Part shown: one piece after another, positions 36,985 to 50,470 of the stretch
Numbering within the stretch: the stretch's first letter is position 1
Layout: every line of letters begins with the position of its first letter
NCBI GenBank assembly: GCA_013398955.1
Contig: VWPU01013670.1
Location: 248,001-312,000, forward strand
From: Callaeas wilsoni
Taxonomy: Eukaryota; Chordata; Aves; Passeriformes; Callaeidae
Direction of reading: 5' to 3'
Length of the DNA stretch: 64,000 nucleotides
The notes under the pieces: model-generated
What the model saw: the letters and a program-made list of their open reading frames with translations, nothing else
Told to the model about the DNA's origin: nothing
Databases searched by the model: none
Position numbers and translations under genes: made by a program

Positions 36985-39900
36985 GTGAGTATGCCAAAGC
37001 GTTTCATCCTCATAATGTTCCCCCTGCCCACTCAAGTGCCCAGGGTAAGGGAAAAACTGCAGAAATTACTGCCCTATTCTTGCATTAAGAATTTTTATGC
37101 CTCTGCCAAGCAAATAAGGCTTAGAGAGAATGCTATAAAGGTACTCCAGACTCAACAAGTTTTAAAATGGATATGCTCTTTATGACCAGAGAAATAGAAG
37201 CTATTTACAAGTAACACAACTTGGAAAAGATAAACATATGCATAAAGAGGCTGACACAGGAAGGGTTTCTTTGAAAAATCAAGATAGAAGAAATACAAAA
37301 CACAGCAAAAAAAACCCTCTGAGGATTAATTAAGCTCAAAACATACTTCATGAAAGTGTAGGATTTTGTATTAAAATAAAAATAGTTATTTCATGAACTA
37401 ACACAGATATTACCACAATTTTTAATAAAATGTCTTGGTATTTGTACAAAATATCAGTATCACACCTGAAAAATATAACAAAAGTATCTGATGGTAAAAA
37501 AGCAATTGCCTCTTTAGCTTTTTTACCTTTGTCTTTACATAAAATTCTTCCACTTCTAATGTGAGCAATTACATTAAGGCAAATAGTTTGCTTAGTGTAA
37601 AATATCATTTACACAAGTTATATGGGAAGTGATTGCATGCCACAAGCTAAATAATTTACATTCACTATTCAAAAAATAGAGATGGTCTGATTCTGAAAAT
37701 CATGGCTTGTGGGTAAGCACCTTTCACTGATGGTATCTCTTTGAGCAGAGGTTAGCAGGATCAAGTCCTATTCTGTGCACCTGACATCACACCATCAAGA
37801 AAACCCTGCAGATGTTTATCTTAAAACTTAACAGCAACACACACAAACTCCATCAAAGAAAACACAAAAGCCCTTTTGAACTGTATTTATTGTTGTCAGG
37901 AAATACATACCTTTCATCTTATGTAATAGGATATTTTGGTTTATTAAATCTAACTTGAACAGGTGAAACAGAAATAGTTCAGTTAATAACTTATCTTTTA
38001 AATTCAGATGGCATTGCTATAGTTCAAGGAATATCAGTAGAAGGCAAAAAAGATAAAATGAACAGAAGTCATAAGAGACTGAAAGACATATTTGTTACTG
38101 TGTTAGACCAGCGTCTTCCAGCAAAATATTTATTTCCTTATTAGCAGATAAAAAGCTGCTATCACTAGTACCCTTTTAGTCATGAGTTGCTTTACTATTC
38201 TTATAGAAAGGATTAGTTACCAAGTTTCAAAATAATACAGAGATTTTTATGTACTACACAGATTTAACTGTATAAAACTTGAGTTCAGGAGGAACTATTA
38301 TCTCTAAATCAGTGTATTGTTTGTGTGAGTTTTGTCTCCCTTCTACAGTTCTCACATTTCCAAAATGTGCATGACCTACAGAAGTTTTAACAATTGTCTG
38401 GTTCAGAGCTGCTATCCATGCTTGGCCTTGACTTTAGTCTCAGTTGCGTGCCTGTATCATGCCATAGAGGAGGATCTAATTTAGTTGCCGCGTTGTCAGC
38501 ATTGGTAAAAAAGCAGACTGCCTTCAGAATGAAATCAAAAGAATATAAAAGGCATTTTAACATGCAGAAAGTTCAAATGTTGCAGATGGTTCCTATCAAA
38601 TGACTGATATCTGGATATAGCTTTATTGGAAAGCTAAATATTTATAAAATAATTTAGGCTTGGATTTAAAGGTCATCTAATTAAGCAAATAAGTAACATT
38701 AAATTAGTCACAAATGTTCTTAAAATATGGGTTTTGCCATTTACAGTTATGCGGTAGAAAGTTGACTCATACTTCTCACATCTGACAAAGTGTTACTTTT
38801 GATTTTTAACGCAACAAGAGGTTTAAACTGTATCAGGCTACTAATATTTAAATACAAATTGAAAACTGGCTTTGAGTCATATTTGGCATGATCTCCTACT
38901 TTTCTTCCAATGGTAAAAATTATTACTGAATTTCTCAGTAATTCTCATAGCAATGTTCTTTGGACAGAACTGGAGAAATTCTACAAAGATTTATACTCTG
39001 GAATCTCAAGCACAGTCAGTAGAGATGCAAATTATGGCCCAGAAGCTATCTGCCAAAAGGTGACATGCTGTGATGTGTCTGTTTGCCATCAGGATACTGC
39101 TGTGGTAAAAACTAATATTACAGTTATCCCAAACACCTTTTCAAAGCCACTGCTCTTACTTTGAACAATTAGGTGGTGTTTACTTCAGAGAAACACTAAT
39201 CTGAATGTATGGAGAGTTTTTGATCCCTGTAATTGAGCACTTTTGTAATAAAGCATTTGTGAAGGAACAGATAACTATGTGGTTTCAGAGGAATGTTTTT
39301 AATGAGACAGGGAGAGGCCTTTTTTTTTTTTGATGGAATCAGTTGTACCTAATCACTGTACTATCCACTGTCCTTCTGTTGGTGTCGACAATGGCTGTTT
39401 CAGCTTTATTTAATACCTTCTTGATTTTTGCCTACAGGAAGTGTGATTACATACAGTCCTGGACTCAAATGTTCACCTATTTGCCAAATGATGGGAAATT
39501 AATTAACAAATATATATTAACAAAAGTGTTTCCCTAACTCTAACAAGCAAACAAACTAATAGATATTCTTAGCCTGATACAGCAACATTTTAGAAAGCCC
39601 TAATACCACTATCCTGGAAGGACTATACACACCAGTTTCAATTGCTGTAGAATTATTTTCACTTCAAAATAGTTTATGCTTAGAATACATTCAGCTTTAG
39701 TTTGCAATGCTCAATTCTATGATCTACAACAGGTTTTGTTTTGATCTAAACTTCCTTCAGTTTGAAGATATTTTTTTAGCATAATAGAGAATTGATGAAT
39801 TCTCAATTTTACTTGATTCCTCTTCTCCATTTTGAGCATAGCTCTGCTCCTGAAAAAAACTAGATGACAAGGATGTACAACATATGCCCAAATCTCATTC

Positions 39901-41576
39901 TGCAGTATATGCCAAATAGTAATACATTGGTTCAAGTTCCTACTCCAGTGATAGTCTGCAGCATAATTCTCATGGGTAGAAAACCACATTGTGTTGTGTC
40001 CTCTTGACACAATGTATAACAATATCCAGCAAGCTTAATACTCTTGAATATATTTCAACAGCAGAGCCACAATTATTTTTAGACATCTAATTCTTTGAGC
40101 CTTTCTGTGTTATTGTAGGGAATTTTGGCCATCCTCTGCACCGCCAAAGTAAGCTTGAATAATTTCTGTCAAGAGTTCAGAACTCACAACAGAGCTGGCT
40201 GGGAGGTTGCCATCAGCCCCAAGAGTCTACAGAATTCTGCCCACTAGTGACACACAGAAAAAGGCTGAGATTTTCAATTTCATACAAACTTAACAGCCTT
40301 AAAATATTTGCAAAGGCTGTAATTCACCTATTTAATAGAAATTTAAATTCATTTGAGAGAGCAAAATATGCCTTCCTATTAAGACTGTATCCTTTTTTCA
40401 AGGATTTCAGTCCTTTCCTAATTAAAGGAAATTGCAAAAGTCCTGCCCATTTCCCTAGGAGCAGAATCTGATCCTTTCATACCTTTACCAGGGACTACAC
40501 CCTGCGATGCATGTTTTAACATAAGAATCATCCACATCCAAATGTATTTTTACAATGGAATTAACACAAAAAATGAGGCCTGTATCACAGACTCCAGAGC
40601 AGAGAGTCAGTACTGCTTGCTCAACCCCTAGCATTTGGCCATCTTATTTAGTCCCAACGGGCTAGTTATAATCCATCTCACAGGCTTCAGGATGTAGGAG
40701 AGATCCAACAGTCAACAAGAGCTAGCTGGATAAATAACAAATGTGCAAGCGGAGCAGGGCATCCCACTTGTTTCATTAAAAGCCCTAAGCATGCATGTGC
40801 TTGACTGTCGTGCACGATCACACCCTAGGACATTGCAGTATGCAAAGCAGCTCTCACTGCAGTTGCTTCATCTCTTATCAGACTGTGCTATCTCTTCTGA
40901 CCAGCAAAAATAGTCAAATCCTCTGCTTGTATACACTTTACAAAACACTAAAATATTGGTATACAACCTTTTCTAACACTTCCATAATTAGCTTCAGCTG
41001 TGGCTTGGAGGGTGATGAGGAAGGAGCAGGAGGAAAGAAAAAGCTGTGTGTAAAATATTGTTAAGACTTCCGCTGTTTTATATGTAACATCAGAAAGGGA
41101 GAACTTCTGCATAAGGTCGTTCTCATGGTTTTCATTATCGCATGTAGTTAATTACATACACTTCAACCCCAGGCAACCAACACACTGCAAAGAGAATATT
41201 AAGAGGGTATAAAAGCATCCTACTCACTTGGAAACTAATTAACTTGGTTAAAAATGAAACAGTTTTTTAAAAAGTACTGTAGTGTCAGGAAGGGCTTGTT
41301 GATACCTCAGATTTACTATGTGTGCACAGAAATGAAAGCAAATTTTGCTTCTGTTGAATGTAACAGCAAAAGTCCATCTCCAGGGCAGGCAGATCAGACC
41401 TTTAGCATTAGACTTAAATCTTGAAATAAATAAGATAGCTATATAATGTTAAAAATAGGTTTTAGGTGACTGATGTTAGTTTGAGAACAATTTAGGCATT
41501 TAATCCCAAAATAATAGCTCTGAAAATCTTTCTTCAACACCTTTCTAAATTTTGCAGCACCTGTATTATTATGAAT
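36985..41576. other. Unassigned AT-rich sequence
   Basis: No gene or large repeat recognised. Open frames are under about 105 codons. Confidence 0.45.
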
Positions 41577-41597
41577 ATCTATCTAAAATAGATAGAT
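41577..41597. repeat. Short perfect inverted repeat
   Basis: ATCTATCTA and TAGATAGAT flank an AAA loop, within a GATA/TATC-rich patch that continues to about 41635. Confidence 0.85.
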
Positions 41598-43814
41598 AAT
41601 TTACTAAATTATCTATTAAATATAACACATAGATAGCTTCTTTATAAAGAGTAAATAGCTTCTTACTTAAGTGTTATATATTGATCCGTTCTTACCACTT
41701 TCCTGTGGCCAGATGGAGGCTGGAGCCAAGACCCTTCCACTGAGCTGTGAGGGTCTACAATACAGATGCCCCATTCTGACATGGCCATCAGAAATATTTC
41801 TGTGGTCAAGGGAGATCATGTCACTATAGGTAAAAGACTTCAGGCAAAACTGACCTTCTCCCAAGGTTTGCTCAGAACTATTGTATCGATTCTACTCACT
41901 CTTTTGTCAACAAGACACGTACCTCAGGCACTGATGTTTAGAGATAGGTAAAAGAACTGTATATTTGGGGTCACTTCCTGTTTCTGTTAGCAAGCATTCA
42001 TTCTCTGAGCATGTCTACTGAACACCAGTGGAAGTAGGATCTTCATAAAATGCAGTAGCAAGCCCTTTCATTTAAAAGATGTCTAGTATAACTGCTTTCC
42101 TTTTACACTAAGAGATCAGAGCACACATGCAGATTATGAAAACATAGTTTTCTATCTGTGCCAAAATCCTCCAGGTATTGGGTAGTCTGATGATCATGTC
42201 AGATAAGGAATTGATAGTTTCAGACCCTCTTAATAAAGCTTCTCCACTGAACAAACAAACCACAACTGGAAATTTATTGAGTGGGATGAAGACAGCAAGA
42301 AGCAGCAAGGCTTTTTGCAGCTTGGTTTGCAAGTCTCCAGTCTCCTGAGAAGATTCCAGAAGCAAGCAAATGCAGCCTTTCTTTCCTGCAGAAAACTTGC
42401 CTCTCAGCACAAGCCCACATCCCCATCTCTCATGAGGTGGCCACGCTCGAGTGTCCCACCTACTTGGCACTCCACAAGCTTTTCAAATTGAGATCCCGTT
42501 CTGAAATTCTGACTAAAATACATGAAACATCCAAGACCAGAACAAAGATACTACAGTCAACAACACTTTATTCAGTACCTTTCACCTAGACTAGCTTAGG
42601 TGACTCTAATCAGCTGGTTTGGATTCCACCTTGAGTTTTTTCTCCGTATGCAACCAATACTAAGTCTGTATTATTTTTCAGGCACTTGTTTGATAAGAAG
42701 AATGCAGCTTCCTTAATATGTGGCCCACCTTTGCCAGTTTTAGACGTAACCTTGCACTGAAAGTCTGCTGTTTATCCCCTGTTTCTATATGGGAAGCCAA
42801 CGAAATTCTAAGCAAGTGCTTTAATATGTTATAGGAGTTTCTGAAGAAGGAAAGCCAGAATCTGAAATTCTCCCTTGCTGACAAAGATTAAAATAAGAAC
42901 AGCAAATTGAAGAAAATATATATTTTTTTAAAAATGCATCAAATCCTACATTACAGGATTATTAGACATAGCATCACAATTACTTAAACAAGGATCAGAA
43001 ACAGTACATAATATGTCAGAAGTCTAAAATTGTTACTGATGCTTATTGCATACTATATTTGAAGTGTTATTCTGTTCCACTGATTAATAATAGAACACAG
43101 TACAGTGGTTTTCTTTACTCAGCTTTCTCTCACATGAAACTAATCCACACATACATTATTGATAAATAATGCACACCTCTCCTGTTCACAGCATCTAAAT
43201 TATGCAGAATTAGGAACAGCTGACAAACTAATACACATAATTGTTTATCCTAATAGACATCACGGTATTTGTAGCCAGCATACTTGGCAAACCTCACTTT
43301 TGTGTAAAGCACGAAGTTTAATATATAAATGGAGTTTTTCCATAAATGCCAGAACATTTGGCTTTCAGATTGATATGCGTCTCCTTAGGCATTTTTTCAG
43401 ATAAAATATATTAGAGTTAACTTAAATATACATGCAAAAGAATCACTTGAAATAATGCAGCCCAATAAAAATAAAAATTATTGCAGTATTTTAGAGTAAC
43501 TTGGAAATATATCAGTACTATGTTGCACTACAGTTGTCCCATCAACAACAAATAACCTTCTACCAATATTCTTTCCAGCCTTGCTTTTACAAAGCACTGC
43601 TTATTTTCATCTAGGAACTAAACACTTCATTATCAAGCAACATCTCTCAACAGTCATGAAGTATTTAGCACAATATTCACCTGAGAGCATCACCTAGTAC
43701 AGATTTTCAAAGCAATAATCTTAGGTTACATTTGCATTGGATTTCCAAGGGGAAGTATGAGTTTTCCAAAGCAGATACCTAAGGCCAAATTCACCTCATC
43801 AGTTCATTTAATTT
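41598..43814. other. Unassigned sequence
   Basis: No gene recognised. The - strand frame at 42108-42470 has no known domain. Confidence 0.45.
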
Positions 43815-44055
43815 ACAGCTGGAAGGGGTTTGGGCTATTTGCAGCCTTCCGAAAACGCTGACATAGGAATTAGGGCTTCTAACTCCAAAAAGGTGGCAGG
43901 ATCATTAGCCCAACAGAAATGCAGCTACACCAGAGCCCATTGCATGAAAAGAAGCAGGAGTCATTGTGGAGAAGGAAAAAAACATTACACAGTTGCAATA
44001 ATGAAAGAAGAATTGCACAACTGGGGTACCCTATAAGAGGGCTCTCATTCAACTG
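43815..44055 (+). mobile_element. CR1 LINE ORF2 endonuclease fragment
   Basis: The nucleotide text closely parallels the start of the CR1 ORF2 endonuclease at 46446-46650: both contain TAGGGCTTCTAA, a TCATTAGCCCAACAGAA-type run, GCAGCTACACCAG and TTGCACAACTGGGGT. The open frame (43830-44036) includes SLAQQKCSYTRAHCMK, matching the CR1 endonuclease N-terminus. Similarity ends near 44055, so this is an isolated 240-bp piece without reverse transcriptase or 3' tail. It lies on the same strand as the larger copy 2 kb downstream. It is non-functional. Confidence 0.75.
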
Positions 44056-45804
44056 TGTTGAGTTATAATTGCATCTTCAGCTTTATCTAGATCAAAATAA
44101 TTGCCTGAGAAAAGCCTCACAGAATATTCATTATTTAATAATACAGTTTGACAGAGAAATAAGCAAAATTTGGCATAAAGTTCATTATATACTATATGTT
44201 CTGCCAGTTATGACTGGACAGCTCAGGTGAACAATTCATAGGGCCAATGACGTACATTGTGGGGTCTGAGGCTTTTTTGATCACTGAAGCAATACAAGTA
44301 CAAGACAAAAGCATAAAACCCTAAAAGCAAGCCATTCTTCAAATACTGAAATCTAAATCCCATTTTATTATGCTGTCAATGAACTGCTGAGATTCTCCTT
44401 TGCTTGTTAACATGATAGCAGACAGATGAGAAGAAATAAAAAGTACTGGCGTGTGAAAGGCAAATCAAAAGGGGAGATTGAAGGGATTTCTCGAGTTACT
44501 CAGGTGAGTCTTTAAGCCCCAGCCAGTGACCCAGCCAGTGGTCAGAACGGTGCAGGTTCCGTTTGGTTGCTCCGAACACTTAGACACGGTATCCAACTGT
44601 CTGCCCAAAAGGCTGAGAATTTGCAGTTTCTTTGTAAGCTTACTGCACAATTAACAAAAGAAGGGAATTTGATACTAACTAAACAGAGAATGAATAGTCA
44701 ATAACATTGTATAAACTTTTTCAAGTCACAAATCTTTATGCAGCAGGAGCGACTTCGCATGTTACTGGAGTCTTTTACTGCAAAGATTGCTCTTTTTTGT
44801 TCTCTACACTCATGTTTTAGTTGTAAAATGTATTTTTCTAAAATGGAACCCTCACCTGTTGACAGATAATGGCATCAAATCCCTAACATAAAAAGAAAGA
44901 TAAGAAGTTTGAGTAAATGAATAAAATTAAGAACATTATGTTTAGATAGATCCTTAAATATTCTGCAGAACTGCAAAATAATTATTTTATGACTTTCAAT
45001 ATGGATAGCATAATATTTATGAAAGACTTTATTCCAGTAAAAAAAAAAAATTATTTTTTCACTGCTGGATTTCTAATTCTTAAATTTAAATAAGCATTCA
45101 AAGTACCACAACGAACATTTTGAATAAAAAAATACAACATGAAACAAGTTCCGTGGTATCATAACTCAACAACTACAAAATGAGGTGGCACGTGAAGAAG
45201 AAATGCAGCACACAAAATGCAAACACAGGGATATTTGTAATACAAGTTTAAATGCAGTTAACTAGAGTTTATAGACCTCAACCTGGATACTCTTACAGTG
45301 GAAACATTATTGTTTGCATGATGGTGTATATTTCTCAGAATGCGCTAGCTGTCAAGTTTAAGTAATACTTTACATACCCTTTTCGTAACTGCACAATTAG
45401 CTTTATGAAACCCAGCTGTTCAAAATAAAGCCTGGACTAGTAGTGCCATCTAGCATCTTTTAAAAAACCCCAACAACAACAAAATCTCTGTGCACTTACA
45501 GAATTGGTAGATTAGCATTTATTAAGACTATCAATCTTTGTAATAGATCTATGCATCAAGTCATAGCCCTCAAGTGAGTAACGAGACATGTTTTGATAAT
45601 CAGTGTATTACCAAATATAACATCTGTACACATCACAAACCATCTGGACAATAAAAGTGTCAGAGAAAATTTTTCAACCTTTGAAAGAGCTCTACTTAGA
45701 CTGGGAAGAAGGGGACTGCGTTTACTCATTCCATGTTGGGTTATAATATGTGGATAGTGTGAAACTGTGATAAAATGGGAAGAAGGAACAGTAAGGTTTT
45801 CTCT
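44056..45804. other. Unassigned AT-rich sequence between CR1 copies
   Basis: No gene recognised. An A run lies near 45041-45050. The sequence does not look like the missing interior of either neighbouring CR1 copy. Confidence 0.45.
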
Positions 45805-45939
45805 TGGGAACAGAGGCCAAATATGCAAACTGGACCCATTTCTCAGGGAAGACCACTTACTGCCTGGAGCCTGGGTTAAAGATGTGAGAGAAATCTTCCC
45901 ACTCTGGTACTGTTCTCTGATTATTATCCATTTTTCTGG

Positions 45940-46239
45940 TTGAAAGCGATGAATTGCAACAAGAAGTCTGAGGGCAATCAGAAGGGACTTCAGGGCCCTG
46001 GAATGACTGATTGAGTGATCAGAAGCACAAGCGGTTTTTCCTCTACCCTTGCATTTTCAGAGACTGGTAAGAGAAGAGCCAGGGAGACACAGCAGATCAA
46101 TACCTGGGCCCAAGCCTGGTGTAACCGGCAGAATTTTGGGGTTTTTGATCCCAGGTCAGTCCATGTGGCACCAGGCCTGATCACAACAGGAGTGGCACAC
46201 TTGTCTCAAACAGGAAAAGGATCTTTGTGCAGGAGTTAG
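45940..46239 (+). pseudogene. CR1 ORF1 C-terminal esterase-like domain, broken
   Basis: In one frame the stretch reads KRRARETQQINTW, AWCNRQNFGVFDPRSVHVAPGL and HLSQTGKGS, with the spacing of the CR1 ORF1 C-terminal SGNH-type esterase region. In related copies the His in the HLS motif belongs to the catalytic set. The start is lost in a region with stops, and a TAG ends the frame at 46239, before the usual C-terminal leucine/alanine-rich stretch. The native protein is thought to bind RNA and lipid or membrane. This copy is non-functional. The domain name comes from memory of the family. Confidence 0.7.
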
Positions 46240-46445
46240 TCGGGCTGACTGAAAGAGCTTTAAAGTAGATTTGAAGAGTGAAAGGGATAAAATCAGGCTC
46301 CCTAGAGTAGGACTGAGGGTGGCATGCCCATGCTAGAGGACAGTGTGCTAGCGAAGTCCTTCAGTCTTGCTGTTTCAGTGGAGAGAGAGAGGATGGAGAT
46401 CCATGCAACATCAAAGGTGCAAGGGTTATTGATCTGTTAGAAACC

Positions 46446-46994
46446 ATGGAACTACCTGAAAATGGTGACATACGAGCTAGGGCTTCTAAACCCAGGAAGG
46501 TGTCAGGATCAATAGCCCAACAGAAGTGCAGCTACACCAGTGCACATAGCATGGACAACAAGCAGCAGCCATTGAGCAGCGGGAAAACTATTACACAGCT
46601 GAAATCACGAAATGTGGTGGGAAGGCTTGCACAACTGGGGTGCTCTAGTAGAGATCTAAATTCTTCAGAGGAAATAGGTAATGAAGAGGGACAGTGCGTT
46701 AGCCCTATATGTTAGGGAGTGTTTTGATTGTCTAGAGCTTAATGATGGTGACAATAGGGTTGAGTGTTTATGGGTAAGGATCGAGGGAAGACCAACAAGG
46801 CAGATATCCTGGTGGAAATCTGTTATGGAGCACCCAGCCAGGACAGAGAGAAAGACGAAATAGACTATAAACAGCTGGGAGGAGTCTCACAATCACTAGC
46901 CCTTGTTCTCATGGGGGACTTCAGCTTAGCAGGTTCTGCTAGAAATATAATACAAAGGACAGGTAACAGTCTAGAAGATTCCTGGAACATGTAG
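46446..46994 (+). pseudogene. CR1 ORF2 endonuclease domain, frameshifted
   Basis: Three consecutive open pieces give the order expected for the CR1 apurinic-like endonuclease: KVSGSIAQQKCSYTSAHSM (about 46497-46555), then in another frame ALYVRECFDCLELNDGD (about 46700-46755), then back in the first frame NKADILVEICYGAPSQ and LALVLMGDFS (to 46994). The GDF motif is kept but the following Asn is Ser here. At least two frameshifts and one small internal loss interrupt the domain. The native enzyme nicks target DNA to prime reverse transcription. Confidence 0.82.
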
Positions 46995-47068
46995 AAGAGA
47001 AATTCCTGTCATGGTTTAACCCAGTCGGGTGGTTTAGACTGGGATATATAATTTTATCAATTATTTGA

Positions 47069-47600
47069 ATGAGGGGATCAAGTGCACCCTTAGTAAGTTT
47101 ATCAATGACATCTAAGTTGGGTGGGAGTGTTAATCTGCTGGAGGGCCAGAAGACTCTGCAGAGGGATCTGGACAGGCTGGATCAATGGCCTGAGGCCAAT
47201 GGTGTGAGGTTCAACAAGGCCAAGTTCCTGGTCCTCCCTTGGGTCACAACAACCCCAGGCAGTGTCACAGGCTGCGGCAGAGTGGCTGGAATGCTGCCCA
47301 GTGGAAAAAGACCTGGGAGTGCTGGTCAATAGTAGCTGAATATGAGCCAGGCATATGCCCAGGTGGCCAAAAAGGCCAATGGCATTCTGGCTTGGATAAG
47401 TAATATTGTGGCCAGCAGGACTAGGGCAGAGGATCCTGTATTCAGCTTTGGAAGAAAGCCATTGAGGTGCTGGAGGGAGTCCAGAAAAGGGCAGTGGAGC
47501 TGAGGAAGGGTCTGGAGCACAGGTCTGATGAGGAGCAGCTGAGGGATCTGGGGGTGTTTAGCCTGGAGAAAAGGAGGCTCGGGGGAGACCTTACTGCTGG
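47069..47600 (+). pseudogene. CR1 ORF2 reverse transcriptase C-terminal remnant
   Basis: The recognisable pieces are LGGSVNLLEGQKTLQRDLD, RLDQWPEANGVRFNKAK, AQVAKKANGILAW and, near 47510-47585, [18 protein letters not shown]. The catalytic FADD box falls at 47098-47109 and reads FIND, so one catalytic Asp is lost. A stop codon follows two codons later. Everything N-terminal of this box is missing. Several frame changes are needed to follow it to the end. Confidence 0.82.
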
Positions 47601-47735
47601 AAGTCTTTAAAAGACTTGTAGATGTGGCACTTAGGGACACAGTTTAATGTTGGGCTCAGCAATGTTAGGCTTACAGTCAGACTAGATGATCCTAAAGTTC
47701 TTTTCTCATCTAAATAATTTTATGAACATGATTCT

Positions 47736-50141
47736 ACCATTTCTTAAGCAATATAAAATACATAGAATCCTTCAGGTGACTCAAAAAATATTTGCTTGTG
47801 CCGGTTAAGGGAAACATCTGTTTTTCACAGTTTAATAAATGAATTGCTCATTCTGAAATCTGATAGGGTTCTGCTTTGCACAGGTACATAATGACATGTA
47901 ACAATACATGTGAAGTATATTCATTTTCTCACTTCTATATGGAGTTAAAAGACTTCAGATTTGCAAAAGTGTAACAGTGAGCAAAATTTCACCCACTTTT
48001 ATTGTTTGTTGAACAGAATGAATTGCTTGGCATTGCATAAGACAAAACATGAAAACAAATACTGCCTCTCAGAGCCTACAGTGTAGAAGACAGGCTCTGA
48101 AATGACAGGATGTACTGGGAAGCCTTGAAACACATTCATTAATTATTGTCATTGTTAGTAGCAAGCCTTTAGAAAGAACTTGAGTGCAAACAAGGATGGG
48201 AACACTGTAGCATATGAAACTCAGGGAAAGAGAAGTGTGATATTACTGCAAGTTCAACCACAGTAGCTCATTGGCACTATGGTATATAGATACAGATATA
48301 ACCACACATTTTAGGGCTATAGCTAAGGATAATTTCTATATTGCATAAAGCAGATTAATTAATTGCATTACGGAAATGATAATGAGATTATGGATCTTTC
48401 AGTAAAAGCTCCTGAAGAATCATTATATGTGAAAAATAATGCCTTGGTGACTTTTAAACAGACTTCACCTGCCAAGGTTTTCTCCTGTTCTTGTGCATTT
48501 CTGTGTGCATGCTCCCCAAGAAAAGTTTTGTTGATATAGAACTCTAAATTTAAAATACAACTTGCAATACCTTAGGTTATTCTGCTCATGAAGGAAAATT
48601 CTCTCCCCACTCCACAAAAATTTTGTTGGGATAGAAATAAAAAATACAATACAAAGACTTAAACAAATATCTTTAGAACAAAAATAATCCCATCAAGTAT
48701 AGATGGCTAGTAACTGAATTCAGACAACCACTGTGACCAGTCTGTGAGACACCACCAGCAAACCTTCTTTCTGAAGAAAAACGTACAAAACAAACCAATC
48801 AAGACAGCTTAATATACATTCTGGCTCAAATTTCAGGAATAAAATTATGTCAATGTAACAGTTTGGCAGCCACTGTAACATCTCCTCCAGCTATCTAAAA
48901 AGCTCTTTTAAAAGGCCTAGTAGAAAAATTCTGTGGCTACATATATATATTAAGATATATTAAGTTTATTTTCTTTCAAGGAACAAGTATCTTTTTCAGC
49001 CACACTTTGCTATTATCTACTTATTACAGCTGGTATTACGTAAGGTTTTGTGAGCTTCAGCTACAGCTCAGCATTCAGCTGAGTAAAGACTCAAACACTA
49101 AATACACATATGTGATATTCTCATTTTCTGTGTTAGCACTCGGACTGTTTGTTTGTTATCCGAAACAAATTTTTTCCCAAAGGGAAACATTCTCTGTAAG
49201 AAGAGTTATTTTTAAAATGCAATGTATTTTCAAAAAGACCAGCATGCTGTGTGTAGAGAAATGAAGCAACAGACTGTCAACACTGTAGTCTGAAAAGATG
49301 TTTTTACCTCTGTAAAGGAAAAAAAAAAAATTACAAATGGTGGCAGCATACTATTTGTTTTCCAGTATAATCACTCTAAACTTGGACCATTTTTGCCATT
49401 TTCTAAGAAACTTTTATTTTCCTTTCTTATTTCATTTCTGTCACAGCATACTGGTGTGATTGGGAATTCATACCCACTGTGTGTCTCTGTTTCCAGACCT
49501 AGGGAGGCAAGGTCCCTTGTATACACTAGAGTAGCTATTTACGCTGCTCACATCAGTTTATTCATATCATATGCCTGAAGAGCTCAGGGCTTGATATGAG
49601 TGTGCTCCCATTTGTCAAGCATCATCCTTTTAATGATTAAATAGTAAGAATGTTTTCAAAGGAAACAACAAGTAAAGATTAAAATGAGGGGGAAGTGGGC
49701 ATGATACATTCAAACTAGACTCTCACACACACAACTAACCCACTGGCGCAAAACTGATTAGCTGCCTAAGGCCACTGAGAGCATAGGCACAGGATGTTTT
49801 CCTAAAGGGAGGAGGGGCGAGCTTGACCTTTTAATTTATAAAGGGAAACCACACACCCAGGTGTTGCAGCTCTGCTCACAAAGAACAATTAGGACATAAT
49901 CTGGGTTGTTTATTTTGTTGGGTTCAGAGGTCCATGCTGAAAGATCAAAAAGGTCTTACAGTCATTCAGTAATCTCCATGCATGTGATGTTTTTCAACGG
50001 CCTTTTGTGTTGGTACTATTTAGTTATTTGTTTGTTTGGGAAGAAAAAACAGTCTCTTTAAGTAGGAAATCCCACTTGAGCTACAACAAGGCAAATTGCC
50101 CCATTCATGCTAAAGCTGGATTTTAAAGGAAAAGAACAGCT
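47736..50141. other. Unassigned sequence
   Basis: No gene recognised. A (TA)-rich patch lies near 48942-48960 and an A run near 49319-49331. Confidence 0.45.
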
Positions 50142-50470
50142 TCCTCAGAAGGGGAAGTGGAGGGGCAGGCACTGATCTCTTCTCTCTGATTATCAGTGAT
50201 GGGACCTGAGAGAATGGTATGAATTTTGTGTCAGGTGAGGTTTAGGTTGGATATAAGGACAAGGTTCTTCACTCAGAGGGTGGCTGGGCACTGGAACAGA
50301 CTCCTCAGGGAAGTGGCCACAGCACAAGCTTGACAGAGTTCAAGAATTTTTTGTACTACATTCTCAGATACATGGTGGGATTCTGTGCAGGGCCAGGATT
50401 TGGACTCAATGATCCTGATGGGTCCCTTCTAACTCAGTATATTCTATGAGTTTCTATGAGGCTCTGTGAT
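50142..50470 (+). mobile_element. CR1 LINE 3' end fragment
   Basis: It covers the last ORF2 codons and the short 3' tail. GCACTGATCTCTTCTCTCTG, GGTTTAGGTTGGATATAAGG and CACTGGAACAGACTCC are typical CR1 3' text. The translation includes LTEFKNF and then FGLNDPDGS, near the normal ORF2 end. The tail ends in imperfect TTCTATGAG units and CTCTGTGA near 50470. Its tail (TTTGGACTCAATGATCCTGA) closely resembles the CR1-like tail of the SINE at 28828, which points to the same CR1 group. 5'-truncated and non-functional. Confidence 0.87.

Larger units (their letters stand above)
45805..47735 (+). mobile_element. CR1 LINE with ORF1 end, ORF2 ends and 3' tail; interior deleted
   Basis: Reading 5' to 3', the element shows the second half of ORF1 (about 45805-46240), a short inter-ORF stretch, the ORF2 endonuclease (about 46446-47000), a junction of about 60 bp, the C-terminal part of the reverse transcriptase and the region after it (about 47069-47600), and a CR1 3' end closing with CTAGATGATCCTAAAG and TTTTATGAACATGATTCT. 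Most of the reverse transcriptase is absent, so this is an internally deleted copy rather than a simple 5' truncation. Frame breaks and stops occur throughout. CR1 moves by target-primed reverse transcription; this copy cannot. The 5' limit is approximate because ORF1 sequence is poorly conserved there. Confidence 0.85.
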
